From: an uncultured Porphyromonadaceae bacterium
GTDB lineage: Bacteria > Bacteroidota > Bacteroidia > Bacteroidales > Muribaculaceae
Direction: 5' to 3'
Length of the DNA stretch: 31,767 nt
Assembly: GCA_937921035.1 (NCBI GenBank)
Contig: CALEUL010000035.1
Span: 1-31,767, forward strand
Both the position numbers and the translations under genes were made by a program. The notes beneath the pieces were generated by a model. That model made no database searches. It was not told the DNA's origin and saw only the letters and a program-made list of their open reading frames with translations. Below, in pieces: positions 16,508-23,968 of the stretch. How positions within the stretch are numbered: the stretch's first letter is position 1; every line of letters begins with the position of its first letter.

Positions 16508-17248
16508 TTAAGCCTTAGCGGCAGTATAGAGTGTGCATACACCGAATGGCATGCGTCGGAAACTGGCGTGGCAGAAGCCCGCGCGAAGCATGATATCCGT
16601 CATCGCCTGTCCAGCGGGAGCCGCGGCTATGCTTTCGGGAAGATAAGTGTATGCTCTGGAATCACCCGAGACAATCCTCCCGGCAAAGGGTATTATGGCA
16701 CGGGTATAGAGAGCGTAGAAAGGTTTAACGAGCGGATTCACCGGCTTGGAGAGTTCCAGCACAGCCAATGTTCCGCCGGGACGGAGTATACGCAGCATCT
16801 CGCGGTAGCCGGCCTCGATGTCGGCAAAGTTACGCACACCGTAGGCCACCGTAACCATATCGGCACATTCGTCGGGGAGGCCAGTGGCGAGGCAGTCGGC
16901 ACAGCGGAAGGAAAGCCTCGGGCCTTCGGGAGCTGTTACGGCTCGGCTGCGCGCCTTATCGAGCATGCCCTCCGATATGTCCAGCCCTACCACTGTGGCA
17001 TCCGGCATTGCCGAGGCTATGGCGAAAGCCACATCTCCGGTTCCCGTGGCCAGGTCTACCACATGGGCGGGAGCAGCTGCGCGCACTGTCTTGAGCAGGG
17101 CGCGCAGCCACAGCCTGTCCATTCCCATAGACATTGCACGGTTCATAAAGTCGTAGGCCGGGGCTATGGCATCGAACATCGCCGCCACCTGCTCCTTTTT
17201 ACCGCGGGAATCGTCGCTGTATGGATTGATATGCTCTACGTCCGTCAT
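16508..17248 (-). CDS. menG (ubiE): demethylmenaquinone methyltransferase
   Basis: SAM-dependent C-methylation that completes menaquinone, the quinone used by Bacteroidales for fumarate respiration. The 246 aa show the UbiE/COQ5 signatures: YDFMNRAMSMGMDRLWLRAL near 32-51, SAM-binding motif I VVDLATGTGDVAFAIA near 63-78, and VTVAYGVRNFADIEAGYREM near 132-151. The length is usual. It lies 17 bp after purC and 22 bp before the DUF3078 gene in the same orientation. Ubiquinone is not expected in this lineage, so the menaquinone role is preferred. Confidence 0.94.
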   Translation of the reverse strand: MTDVEHINPYSDDSRGKKEQVAAMFDAIAPAYDFMNRAMSMGMDRLWLRALLKTVRAAAPAHVVDLATGTGDVAFAIASAMPDATVVGLDISEGMLDKARSRAVTAPEGPRLSFRCADCLATGLPDECADMVTVAYGVRNFADIEAGYREMLRILRPGGTLAVLELSKPVNPLVKPFYALYTRAIIPFAGRIVSGDSRAYTYLPESIAAAPAGQAMTDIMLRAGFCHASFRRMPFGVCTLYTAAKA

Positions 17249-17265
17249 GTATCTCCGAAGTGGAA

Positions 17266-18216
17266 TCAGTTTGCCAGACGATCCAGAAAATCGAGCACGT
17301 TCTTTTCTATGCGGGCAGCGGCGTCCTCCTCAGAGGCGGGCACGAATTTACGACCTGTAAGATGCTCGTACAGTTCGATATATCGTTCGGATATGCTGCG
17401 GCATACTTCCTCGGTCATCTCGGGAACTTCCTCGCCGGGACGACCCATGAAACCGTTTGCCATGAGCCACTGACGGACGAATTCCTTCGACAACTGGCGC
17501 TGAGGCTTGCCGGCCTTGAAAAGTTCCTCGTATGTATCGGCATAGAAGTAGCGGGACGAGTCGGGAGTATGGATTTCGTCGATAAGAATCACCTTTCCGT
17601 CGTGTTTGCCGAACTCGTATTTTGTATCTACCAGCACGAGTCCCTTGTCGGCGGCCATGCGTGTTCCTATTTCAAAAAGCTTGCGAGTGTAGTCCTCCAT
17701 AACGGCGTAGTCCTCGGCGCTGACAAGTCCCTGCTCCACAATCTCACGTCCCGAGATGTTCTGGTCGTGTCCGGCTTCGGCCTTTGTGGTAGGCGTGATG
17801 ATAGGTTCTGGCAGACGCTCGTTCTCGTGCAGCCCCTCGGGAAGTGTAACACCACAGATGGTGCGGTTACCGGCGGCATAGTCGCGCCATGCGCTGCCGG
17901 CAAGATAGCCTCGTATAATCATTTCCACGCGGAAACCCTCGCAGCGGACACCAGCAGTTGCCATCGGATCGACCTCGGCAAGTTTCCAGTTGGGGACAGC
18001 GTCGGAAGTTGCGTCAAGGAAATAGTTAGCTATCTGATTCAATACCTGTCCCTTGTAAGGAATGCCCTTGGGAAGAACAACATCGAAGGCCGATATACGG
18101 TCGGTAGCGACCATTACAAGGAGGTCGTTTTCTATAGAATAAACGTCGCGAACCTTGCCGTGGTATACGGGAGCGGTTTCATTAGGAAATTTGAAGTCTG
18201 TGATAGTGAGTGGCAT
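17266..18216 (-). CDS. purC: phosphoribosylaminoimidazole-succinocarboxamide synthase
   Basis: ATP-dependent condensation of CAIR with aspartate to SAICAR in purine synthesis. The 316 aa place it in the longer PurC group found in Bacteroidota and yeast, rather than the form of about 240 aa in E. coli. Recognisable blocks are the N-terminal YHGKVRDVYSIENDLLVMVA, TDRISAFDVVLPKGIPYKG, EMIIRGYLAGSAWRDY and LVLVDTKYEFG followed by VILIDEIHTPDSSRYF. It follows phoH by 24 bp and precedes menG by 17 bp. Confidence 0.96.
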   Translation of the reverse strand: MPLTITDFKFPNETAPVYHGKVRDVYSIENDLLVMVATDRISAFDVVLPKGIPYKGQVLNQIANYFLDATSDAVPNWKLAEVDPMATAGVRCEGFRVEMIIRGYLAGSAWRDYAAGNRTICGVTLPEGLHENERLPEPIITPTTKAEAGHDQNISGREIVEQGLVSAEDYAVMEDYTRKLFEIGTRMAADKGLVLVDTKYEFGKHDGKVILIDEIHTPDSSRYFYADTYEELFKAGKPQRQLSKEFVRQWLMANGFMGRPGEEVPEMTEEVCRSISERYIELYEHLTGRKFVPASEEDAAARIEKNVLDFLDRLAN

Positions 18217-18240
18217 ATCCTTTAGTTTTTATTGATTAAT

Positions 18241-19245
18241 TCAGTTGTCGGGACCTTCGGCGTCCTGCTGTTCCTCCAGACGCGCAATCGCACGGGCACG
18301 CTCAGCTTCTTCGGCGTCGTGTCGCTCGTAAGCTTCGACAATCCTCTGGACCAGGGAGTGGCGCACAATGTCTTTCTTACCGAACTCCACCTTTCCGACG
18401 CCCGGGACACTGTCGAGTATCTTCAGAGCCTGCACAAGGCCGGACTGCGTGCTTTTTGGAAGGTCTATCTGTGTAACATCGCCCGTAACAATCATCTTCG
18501 CATTCATACCCAGACGTGTAAGGAACATTTTTATCTGATGCGTTGTGGTGTTCTGGGCCTCGTCGAGCACGATTATGGCATCGTTTAGCGTTCGGCCACG
18601 CATAAAAGCGAGGGGAGCAATCTGTATAATCTTGGACTCCATGTACTCGCGCAGCTTAACGGCCGGAATCATGTCTTCCAGCGCATCATAAAGCGGCTGG
18701 AGATAGGGGTCGATCTTGTCCTTCATATCGCCCGGGAGGAAACCGAGTTTCTCGCCGGCCTCCACGGCAGGACGGGACAGAATTATCTTGCGAGCCTCGC
18801 GGTTCTTGAGGGCACGCACGGCAAGAGCGATGGCGATGTATGTCTTGCCCGTACCGGCGGGGCCGAGAGCGAACGTAAGATCTTTCTCCGCAAAAGTCTC
18901 GACGAGTTTTTTCTGGTTAGGCGTTCGGCCTACGATAGGTTTGCCGTTTATGCCGTAGATTATGGCGCCGTCCACCTTTACCTCGCGCGGTGCGTTGCCT
19001 TTTACGATAGAGATTATCGTTTCTTCGTTAAGCGAATTATATTTCTCGGCATAGGCTTTCAGTTCATTGATACGAGCCTCGAATTCCCGGGTCTCGCTTT
19101 CCTCGCCCACGACACGGATTACCGAGCCGCGTGCCGAGATGCGCAGCTTGGGAAATAAGTTCTTTATCAACTGCATATTGGCGTTGTTTACGCCGTAGAA
19201 GCAGATAGGATCGACGCTGTCGACTATTACAATCCTCTCAATCAT
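18241..19245 (-). CDS. phoH: PhoH-family ATPase
   Basis: A 334-aa protein with a PhoH P-loop domain: Walker A GPAGTGKT at 128-135, SRPAVEAGEKLGFLPGDMKD near 158-177, and Walker B IIVLDEAQNTT near 219-229. An N-terminal region of about 110 aa is typical of the PhoL/YbeZ branch, which acts with the YbeY endoribonuclease in rRNA metabolism in other bacteria; no ybeY is in this window. It is the first gene of a six-gene minus-strand run and has a -7 box 35 bp upstream. Confidence 0.93.
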   Translation of the reverse strand: MIERIVIVDSVDPICFYGVNNANMQLIKNLFPKLRISARGSVIRVVGEESETREFEARINELKAYAEKYNSLNEETIISIVKGNAPREVKVDGAIIYGINGKPIVGRTPNQKKLVETFAEKDLTFALGPAGTGKTYIAIALAVRALKNREARKIILSRPAVEAGEKLGFLPGDMKDKIDPYLQPLYDALEDMIPAVKLREYMESKIIQIAPLAFMRGRTLNDAIIVLDEAQNTTTHQIKMFLTRLGMNAKMIVTGDVTQIDLPKSTQSGLVQALKILDSVPGVGKVEFGKKDIVRHSLVQRIVEAYERHDAEEAERARAIARLEEQQDAEGPDN

Positions 19246-19279
19246 ACATGATGGCCGAATTGGAAGCCTGTTACGACTG

Positions 19280-19287
19280 CAAAGTTA
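19280..19287 (-). promoter_or_regulatory. -7 promoter element of the phoH operon
   Basis: TAACTTTG on the minus strand is a perfect TAnnTTTG, identical to those before dnaE and the DNA methyltransferase. A matching TTTG is absent at 20 bp. It probably serves phoH, purC, menG, the DUF3078 gene and the two unknown exported genes. Confidence 0.55.
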
Positions 19288-19359
19288 CAAAAAATAACTA
19301 TCGCCGCATAGGAATATGTTAAACAAAATGAATAAAAACTCGACGGTGTTCCGCGCCAA

Positions 19360-19379
19360 GTGTTACATTATGTTAACAC
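19360..19379. other. weak inverted repeat after folA
   Basis: GTGTTA (19360-19365) can pair with TAACAC (19374-19379) around an 8-nt loop, just beyond the folA stop. There is no U-tract, so it is at best a weak 3' structure. Confidence 0.25.
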
Positions 19380-19397
19380 ACAAAGACGGACGATAGT

Positions 19398-19868
19398 TTA
19401 CTTTCTGCGATATGTAATGAAATCCGCCGGGGGCTCCGTTCCGGCCGGGCATGACGATACAACGGCGAAAACGTCGGGAATCTCGGGGAAATATGTATCG
19501 GGCGTCTCAGCGGCGGCATGTATCTGCGTAAGCTCGATTTCATCTGCCAACGGTAGCGCGGCGGCATAGATCTGGCCGCCTCCGATAACGAATACTTCGG
19601 CATCGCCGGCCATACGCAGCGCATCTTCAAGCGAGGCGGCACGCTCGGCGCCGGGCGCCGAGAAAGCATCGTTGCGTGTTATCACAATGTTTCGTCGCCC
19701 GGGAAGGGCACCCTTCGGCAGCGAATCGAATGTCTTTCGGCCCATCACAAGAGTATGCCCCATAGTCAGGGCCTTGAATCGCTTAAGATCTTCGCGGAGG
19801 TGAAAAAGCATATCGCCACCTCGGCCAATTCCGCGGTTGGAGTCGACGGCTACTATAATATGAATCAT
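19398..19868 (-). CDS. folA: dihydrofolate reductase
   Basis: NADPH-dependent reduction of dihydrofolate to tetrahydrofolate. The 156 aa fit bacterial DHFR: IIVAVDSNRGIGRGGDMLFH at the N-terminus, LKRFKALTMGHTLVMGRKTF with the cofactor-binding GRKTF, LPGRRNIVITRN, and VFVIGGGQIYAAALPLADE. The usual W in the N-terminal 'PWHLPEDL' block is replaced here (DMLFHLREDL), but the acidic active-site residue is kept. Its ATG overlaps the thyA stop by 4 bp, so it is coupled to thymidylate synthase, whose by-product dihydrofolate it recycles. Confidence 0.96.
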   Translation of the reverse strand: MIHIIVAVDSNRGIGRGGDMLFHLREDLKRFKALTMGHTLVMGRKTFDSLPKGALPGRRNIVITRNDAFSAPGAERAASLEDALRMAGDAEVFVIGGGQIYAAALPLADEIELTQIHAAAETPDTYFPEIPDVFAVVSSCPAGTEPPADFITYRRK

Positions 19869-20659
19869 ACGGAAACTTCGGCTTTGATGTGTGGATGGGG
19901 GTCGTAGCCTTCGAGATGGAAATCGGAATACTTGAAATCAAAGATATCCTTCACCTCGGGGTTAATAATCATCTTTGGCAGCGGGCGGGGTTCGCGGTCA
20001 ATCTGAATGCGAGCCTGCTCGATATGGTTCAGGTACAGATGGGCATCGCCGAGGGTATGCACAAAGTCGCCCGGTTCGAGGCCGCAGACCTGCGCCATCA
20101 TCTGCAACAGCAGCGCATATGATGCGATATTGAACGGAACGCCGAGGAAACAGTCGGCGCTGCGCTGGTACAGCTGCAGGCTGAGCTTGCCGTCGGCGAC
20201 ATAGAACTGGAAAAAGGCATGGCACGGCGGCAGATTCATGTTCGGCAGGTCGGCCACGTTCCAAGCGCTCACGATTATTCGGCGCGAGTCGGGATTGTGC
20301 TTTATATCGTTCACCGCCTGAGCAATCTGGTCGATGGTACCACCGTTATAATCGGGCCACGACCGCCACTGGTAACCGTAGATATGGCCCAGATCTCCGT
20401 TCTCGTCGGCCCACTCGTTCCATATCCTCACACCGTTCTCCTGGAGATATGCAACATTTGTATCGCCGCGCAGGAACCACAGCAGTTCGTGAATAATTGA
20501 TTTAAGATGCAGTTTCTTCGTTGTTATCAGGGGGAAGCCGTCGGCAAGCGGGAAACGCATCTGATATCCGAAAACCGATATGGTGCCGGTTCCTGTGCGG
20601 TCGCTTTTTACCGTACCGTTTTCAAGGATGTGTTTAAGAAGGTCTATGTACTGTTTCAT
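19865..20659 (-). CDS. thyA: thymidylate synthase
   Basis: Makes dTMP from dUMP with methylene-tetrahydrofolate. From ATG 20659 it is 264 aa, the standard length, and begins MKQYIDLLKHILENG; an open frame to 20695 is ignored. The nucleophile is C146 in NLPPCHAFFQFYV. RTGTGT (21-26), SRRIIVSAWN and QRSADCFLGVPFNIASY bind dUMP and folate. The start lies 26 bp inside the preceding iron-sulfur gene, and the end overlaps folA by ATGA, which indicates tight coupling through all three genes. Confidence 0.97.
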   Translation of the reverse strand: MKQYIDLLKHILENGTVKSDRTGTGTISVFGYQMRFPLADGFPLITTKKLHLKSIIHELLWFLRGDTNVAYLQENGVRIWNEWADENGDLGHIYGYQWRSWPDYNGGTIDQIAQAVNDIKHNPDSRRIIVSAWNVADLPNMNLPPCHAFFQFYVADGKLSLQLYQRSADCFLGVPFNIASYALLLQMMAQVCGLEPGDFVHTLGDAHLYLNHIEQARIQIDREPRPLPKMIINPEVKDIFDFKYSDFHLEGYDPHPHIKAEVSV

Positions 20660-21512
20660 TTTTCTGCGACAGGTTAATTTTCGTGGCCGATACATTCTGC
20701 GCTCCGCCGTCGCCCTGCGCCGTAGGCTGCATCATCGGCATATCCAGGCGATATTTGCCTGATTTATATGTTATCGCACCGTTTGGACATACCGCAGTGC
20801 AATCGAAGCACACAACGCAGCGACTGGGATTCACTATTTTTTCCGGGAGCTTTATACATTCCGCCTTGCACACACGCTCGCATTCGCCGCAGTTGATGCA
20901 GCGGTCGGGGTCTATCTCGATATGGAACAGCGGTTTGGATGCCGTATATCCAAGAATTGTACCCACGGGGCACACAGAGTTGCACAGCAGACGGCCACGC
21001 CGCCACGACAAAGCCACAACGGCCACCGCAGTGAGCGCAGCTATCGCAAGCGACGAAAGCGTGAAGGCAAACGCCCCACGGTCGAGCCCCAAGGGACGCG
21101 CGACAAAATCCTCCACCATCCTTGCATATGCGCTATATGGATCGAATACCGTAGGAAGAATGCTGAAACCGCTTATTATTGTGGCAAACGCAACTATCAG
21201 AAACACAATGCGCGTGCGCGTTGCCGGCGGCGAATAGCGGAAGTGCTTTCCGCGGCGCCGGATAATGCGCGATGCCGCGCCCACACAATCCGAGAGGGTA
21301 CCCAAGGGGCATGCCGTAGAACAATATATGCGGCCGTACACCAGCGTAACAATAAGCCAGAACAACAGACATACCGACGCGCCAGACAGGAGAGCCGTAA
21401 ATATCTGCATGCGTACAAAAACACTCTCATAGCCAGCCAAGAGCGCCCACGTAGGGACGCCGAGAGCAAGCAGAGAAATCAATATCCGCAAAATACGTAT
21501 CGATTTATACAT
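20634..21512 (-). CDS. membrane-bound 4Fe-4S protein (NapH/NosR-like)
   Basis: A 292-aa electron-transfer protein. It has four likely membrane helices (about 8-27, 37-60, 102-120, 145-169). Two Cx3CP motifs lie at the ends of helix pairs (C64-x3-C68-P and C177-x3-C181-P). Two ferredoxin-type 4Fe-4S clusters follow: C205, C208, C211, C215 and C232, C235, C238, C242, each with the CxxCxxCxxxC pattern. This is the NapH/NosR/CcoG-related layout. Donor and acceptor are unknown. It is the first gene of the thyA-folA operon and its tail overlaps thyA by 26 bp. Confidence 0.88.
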   Translation of the reverse strand: MYKSIRILRILISLLALGVPTWALLAGYESVFVRMQIFTALLSGASVCLLFWLIVTLVYGRIYCSTACPLGTLSDCVGAASRIIRRRGKHFRYSPPATRTRIVFLIVAFATIISGFSILPTVFDPYSAYARMVEDFVARPLGLDRGAFAFTLSSLAIAALTAVAVVALSWRRGRLLCNSVCPVGTILGYTASKPLFHIEIDPDRCINCGECERVCKAECIKLPEKIVNPSRCVVCFDCTAVCPNGAITYKSGKYRLDMPMMQPTAQGDGGAQNVSATKINLSQKNETVHRPS

Positions 21513-21516
21513 ACGG

Positions 21517-21550
21517 CAAATTTACACAATTTTTCCGTACGTCCCGCAAA
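21517..21550 (-). promoter_or_regulatory. promoter of the 4Fe-4S protein-thyA-folA operon
   Basis: TAAATTTG (21524-21517) matches TAnnTTTG exactly and ends 4 bp before the start codon. A TTTG (21550-21547) sits 22 bp upstream, slightly more than the 20 bp seen elsewhere in the window. Initiation would be at or next to the ATG, suggesting a near-leaderless message. Confidence 0.5.
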
Positions 21551-21578
21551 ACCCGGCAAAAACTTTCCCCTCACCTGT

Positions 21579-21644
21579 TCAGCAACCAGCCTCTCTTTTC
21601 AAAAAGTCTATAGCTCTCGCTTTATCCCTGAACACGCAGTTGAT
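21579..21644 (-). other. protein-like continuation of the nuclease gene beyond its TAG
   Basis: In the same frame as the upstream nuclease-like gene, 21 sense codons follow the TAG at 21647-21645 before a TGA at 21581-21579. They include VFRDKARAIDFLKR, which looks like a natural beta-strand plus alpha-helix protein end rather than random sequence. This suggests the ancestral protein was about 286 aa and that the TAG is a nonsense mutation, though the extension is short enough to be chance. Confidence 0.55.
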
Positions 21645-22439
21645 CTACGTGCCATCGCTATAAAAAATCCCAACTACATACCTGTCGATAACAGCATCGT
21701 TTGGCATTATATCATATTCCTCAATAAAACTTACCGCAGAGTCCGGATTTGTGAAACGCATTTCTTTCCCATGCAGCGGAAGCACGAATATATAATCTAT
21801 TTGCCTTTTAAGAGTAAGCTCCAGCGAAGCCAGAAATGTATCTATCTCTGTTTCGTTAGATGCAATTATATCATCACCTATTTTGTCTAAATCCTTGCAA
21901 TTCTTGAATCTGTCTACAATAACGTATAACTCCTGCTCGGATGTATTTTCATCAAAGAAAATATCCACGCCGAATTTCTTAAAAGAATCAACAATTTGGT
22001 CAAAAGGAATATAAAGGACATTAAAACCCTGATTTTTCAGTTGCTTCAATGACGGCTCCGTAAAAACTCCGCTTAATATGACACCCTTGAACGGCGCATA
22101 CCCTTGATACTTTTCCGCAATAGGCAGAATAGCTCCGGATATTTCCTGAACTTTATTTTTGGAGTGTTTTGTATATCGTCGCCAGGCAAGTTCGATAAAC
22201 GCGACAGGCGCGCCGATTTTATCAGGCGTGCCCCCGCGCTCAATCACATAATCCAGGTCATGCTTGCTTCCGTTGACATCCGTCCAGGATATTTTCTTGG
22301 TCGGTCTTGCGGGACGAGGGCCGACAGTATCGAAATATACTCCATACTTGTCGCAAAGACGCCTTATAGGAGCCTTCATGATACCTTCAAAAAAATTTCC
22401 GATTAATTCGCCCAATATATGAGAAGGAGAAGTTGCCAT
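21645..22439 (-). CDS. putative type II restriction endonuclease (PD-(D/E)xK-like), possibly truncated
   Basis: The family is not firmly recognised. The 264 aa sit 4 bp after a DNA methyltransferase gene in one transcription unit, the usual layout of a restriction-modification pair. A nuclease-like core runs from HDLDYVI (60-66) to AFIELAWRRYTKHSKNK (80-96): D61 or D63 then E83 recall PD-(D/E)xK. However, the expected K two residues after E83 is A85, so K91, K94 or K96 would have to substitute. Base composition is more AT-rich than the flanking genes. The ORF ends at TAG, with a plausible 21-codon continuation. It could be functional, shortened or decaying. Confidence 0.7.
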   Translation of the reverse strand: MATSPSHILGELIGNFFEGIMKAPIRRLCDKYGVYFDTVGPRPARPTKKISWTDVNGSKHDLDYVIERGGTPDKIGAPVAFIELAWRRYTKHSKNKVQEISGAILPIAEKYQGYAPFKGVILSGVFTEPSLKQLKNQGFNVLYIPFDQIVDSFKKFGVDIFFDENTSEQELYVIVDRFKNCKDLDKIGDDIIASNETEIDTFLASLELTLKRQIDYIFVLPLHGKEMRFTNPDSAVSFIEEYDIMPNDAVIDRYVVGIFYSDGT

Positions 22440-22443
22440 AATA

Positions 22444-23736
22444 TTATTTGTTAATCCAAAGCCGTCCTTCTTTCAAAGGCACACGATGTTTTCTGTTCTT
22501 CCATTTAATATTTCTATCTCTCAGTTTCTCAAACGAAAAGCTTTTGAATCCGGAATTGATTGCCAGTTTACCCAACCATTCGTCGACAGGAATATGTATT
22601 CCATACGGAGCGGAATCGCCAATTACAAAACACATTTTGCAATTATCAGCAGTTTTAGCACTTAACGTATTGAAAACTTTGGCCAGGTCATAAAAATAAG
22701 CGACAATCATCAAATGATAGTTCTTTTTACCGCCATGATTCACTCGTTCCGCAGCCAATTGGTCGAATTTATCTTTCAATTCGGTACGTATTGGTTCCAG
22801 GAGTGAAGATTCCATCATTTCATAAACATCGTTTTTCAGATGCGAGACATGCTGCGTGCAGGCTCTCACCAAATGGCGGCTCACGTCTTTCAGTCCTTTG
22901 TAATTTTTCACATCACCCCAAAACGACATTTCCAGGCGCATAGCATCGGCATAATCATAATTGTTGGCATAAGGAGGCGAAGTAATCACAAGGTCTCCCC
23001 ATTTATCTGGAATATCAACGCATTCTCGGGCATCCTGCTGGAGTATCACCGACTTATAATTATTCGGCAAAAGACAGCATCTTCTGATATCGCCACATAT
23101 TTCCGCAATCTTTTTCTCAAATGCCGAGAAAGGGTCCAGTACTTTCGCCTTGGATTTATTCGGAAGGACATATTGCCACTGTGCTGTACCTACCGGTGAT
23201 GTACTTCGCAAAATAGATGTTATCACGAACCACAAGAAATCCCGTATTTCACCCTCGTTCATTCTCAGACAAGCCTGTTTCAAGACGTCAAGCTTTAACA
23301 ATGTTTCATCGGGAAAGCACTTTCTGATTATGGAGGGATAATCATCTACCGAACCGGTGATAGTGTTTGCCAATTTCAACAAGCCGTCGGCAGCGTTCTC
23401 GATGCGCTCGGCATCAAGATGATTCCACAGGATTTTAGCTGAAGCAATTCTAAAAACATATGGGTTCGATTCCAACCCGAAAGATTCGACACAGTGCAAC
23501 GAACTTTCCAAAGCAACCGTTCCCGAACCGGCGAACGGATCTATAATGTGAGTTCTGCCGTTCAGTTTTTCTTCCTCGATAACCTTGGCTACCCACCCGG
23601 CGGAAAAGCCTGCCGTGTACCTGTACCATCTGTGAATCGGCAAATTCATATTATCCTCAAAAGTAGAGGACTTCTTGTCTTGCAGTTCAATATCAAGGTC
23701 GGGAAATAAACTATGCTCAGTAGAATTTGTAAACAT
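22444..23736 (-). CDS. DNA methyltransferase, probably N4-cytosine type, of a type II R-M pair
   Basis: A 430-aa SAM-dependent DNA methyltransferase that would protect host sites from the adjacent nuclease. SAM-binding motif I is DPFAGSGTV at 66-74 and catalytic motif IV is TSPPY at 252-256. The S/T-x-P-Y form and the motif order, with about 180 residues between them, favour N4-cytosine methylation by an amino-group enzyme, although N6-adenine cannot be excluded. The frame is open to 23796, but the promoter -7 box lies at 23757-23764, so the start is taken as ATG 23736 (MFTNSTEHSL). The gene is AT-rich relative to dnaE and thyA, suggesting transfer. Confidence 0.86.
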   Translation of the reverse strand: MFTNSTEHSLFPDLDIELQDKKSSTFEDNMNLPIHRWYRYTAGFSAGWVAKVIEEEKLNGRTHIIDPFAGSGTVALESSLHCVESFGLESNPYVFRIASAKILWNHLDAERIENAADGLLKLANTITGSVDDYPSIIRKCFPDETLLKLDVLKQACLRMNEGEIRDFLWFVITSILRSTSPVGTAQWQYVLPNKSKAKVLDPFSAFEKKIAEICGDIRRCCLLPNNYKSVILQQDARECVDIPDKWGDLVITSPPYANNYDYADAMRLEMSFWGDVKNYKGLKDVSRHLVRACTQHVSHLKNDVYEMMESSLLEPIRTELKDKFDQLAAERVNHGGKKNYHLMIVAYFYDLAKVFNTLSAKTADNCKMCFVIGDSAPYGIHIPVDEWLGKLAINSGFKSFSFEKLRDRNIKWKNRKHRVPLKEGRLWINK

Positions 23737-23756
23737 TTGCGCGGATAATGATAACG

Positions 23757-23788
23757 CAAAGTTAATAAATATTCCAAAACGTCCCAAA
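23757..23788 (-). promoter_or_regulatory. promoter of the methyltransferase-nuclease pair
   Basis: TTTG (23788-23785), exactly 20 bp, then TAACTTTG (23764-23757): a full consensus Bacteroidota promoter on the minus strand. It excludes the longer ORF start at 23796, which would lie upstream of transcription. Confidence 0.8.
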
Positions 23789-23877
23789 TGACGCAACCGC
23801 TATTTACCGACCGGCTTTGAAAGTTTGGAGCGATTAGGAGCATAAGGATATCTTATAATTTTTGCCTAGGAGCAACG

Positions 23878-23909
23878 TTTGAGTATCTCGGCGTTTTTTT
23901 GTAACTTTG
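23878..23909 (+). promoter_or_regulatory. promoter of the dnaE operon
   Basis: TTTG (23878-23881), 20 bp, then TAACTTTG (23902-23909). Initiation near 23915 gives a leader of about 54 nt. The sequence between this promoter and the divergent methyltransferase promoter (23789-23877) shows no gene. Confidence 0.8.
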
Positions 23910-23968
23910 GCATACTTTTTCGGTGTTCAGGCGCCGGTTTGATTTTACTCTCTCATTTATAAATTCTT

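Noticed and set aside
21579..22439. TAG reassigned to an amino acid, or programmed read-through, in the nuclease gene.
   Set aside because: mfd and the GT32 gene end normally at TAG, and no recoding signal is visible after the stop. A nonsense mutation is the simpler explanation.
23737..23796. An N-terminal extension of the DNA methyltransferase (20 extra residues).
   Set aside because: It would place the start codon upstream of a consensus promoter whose -7 box is at 23757-23764.
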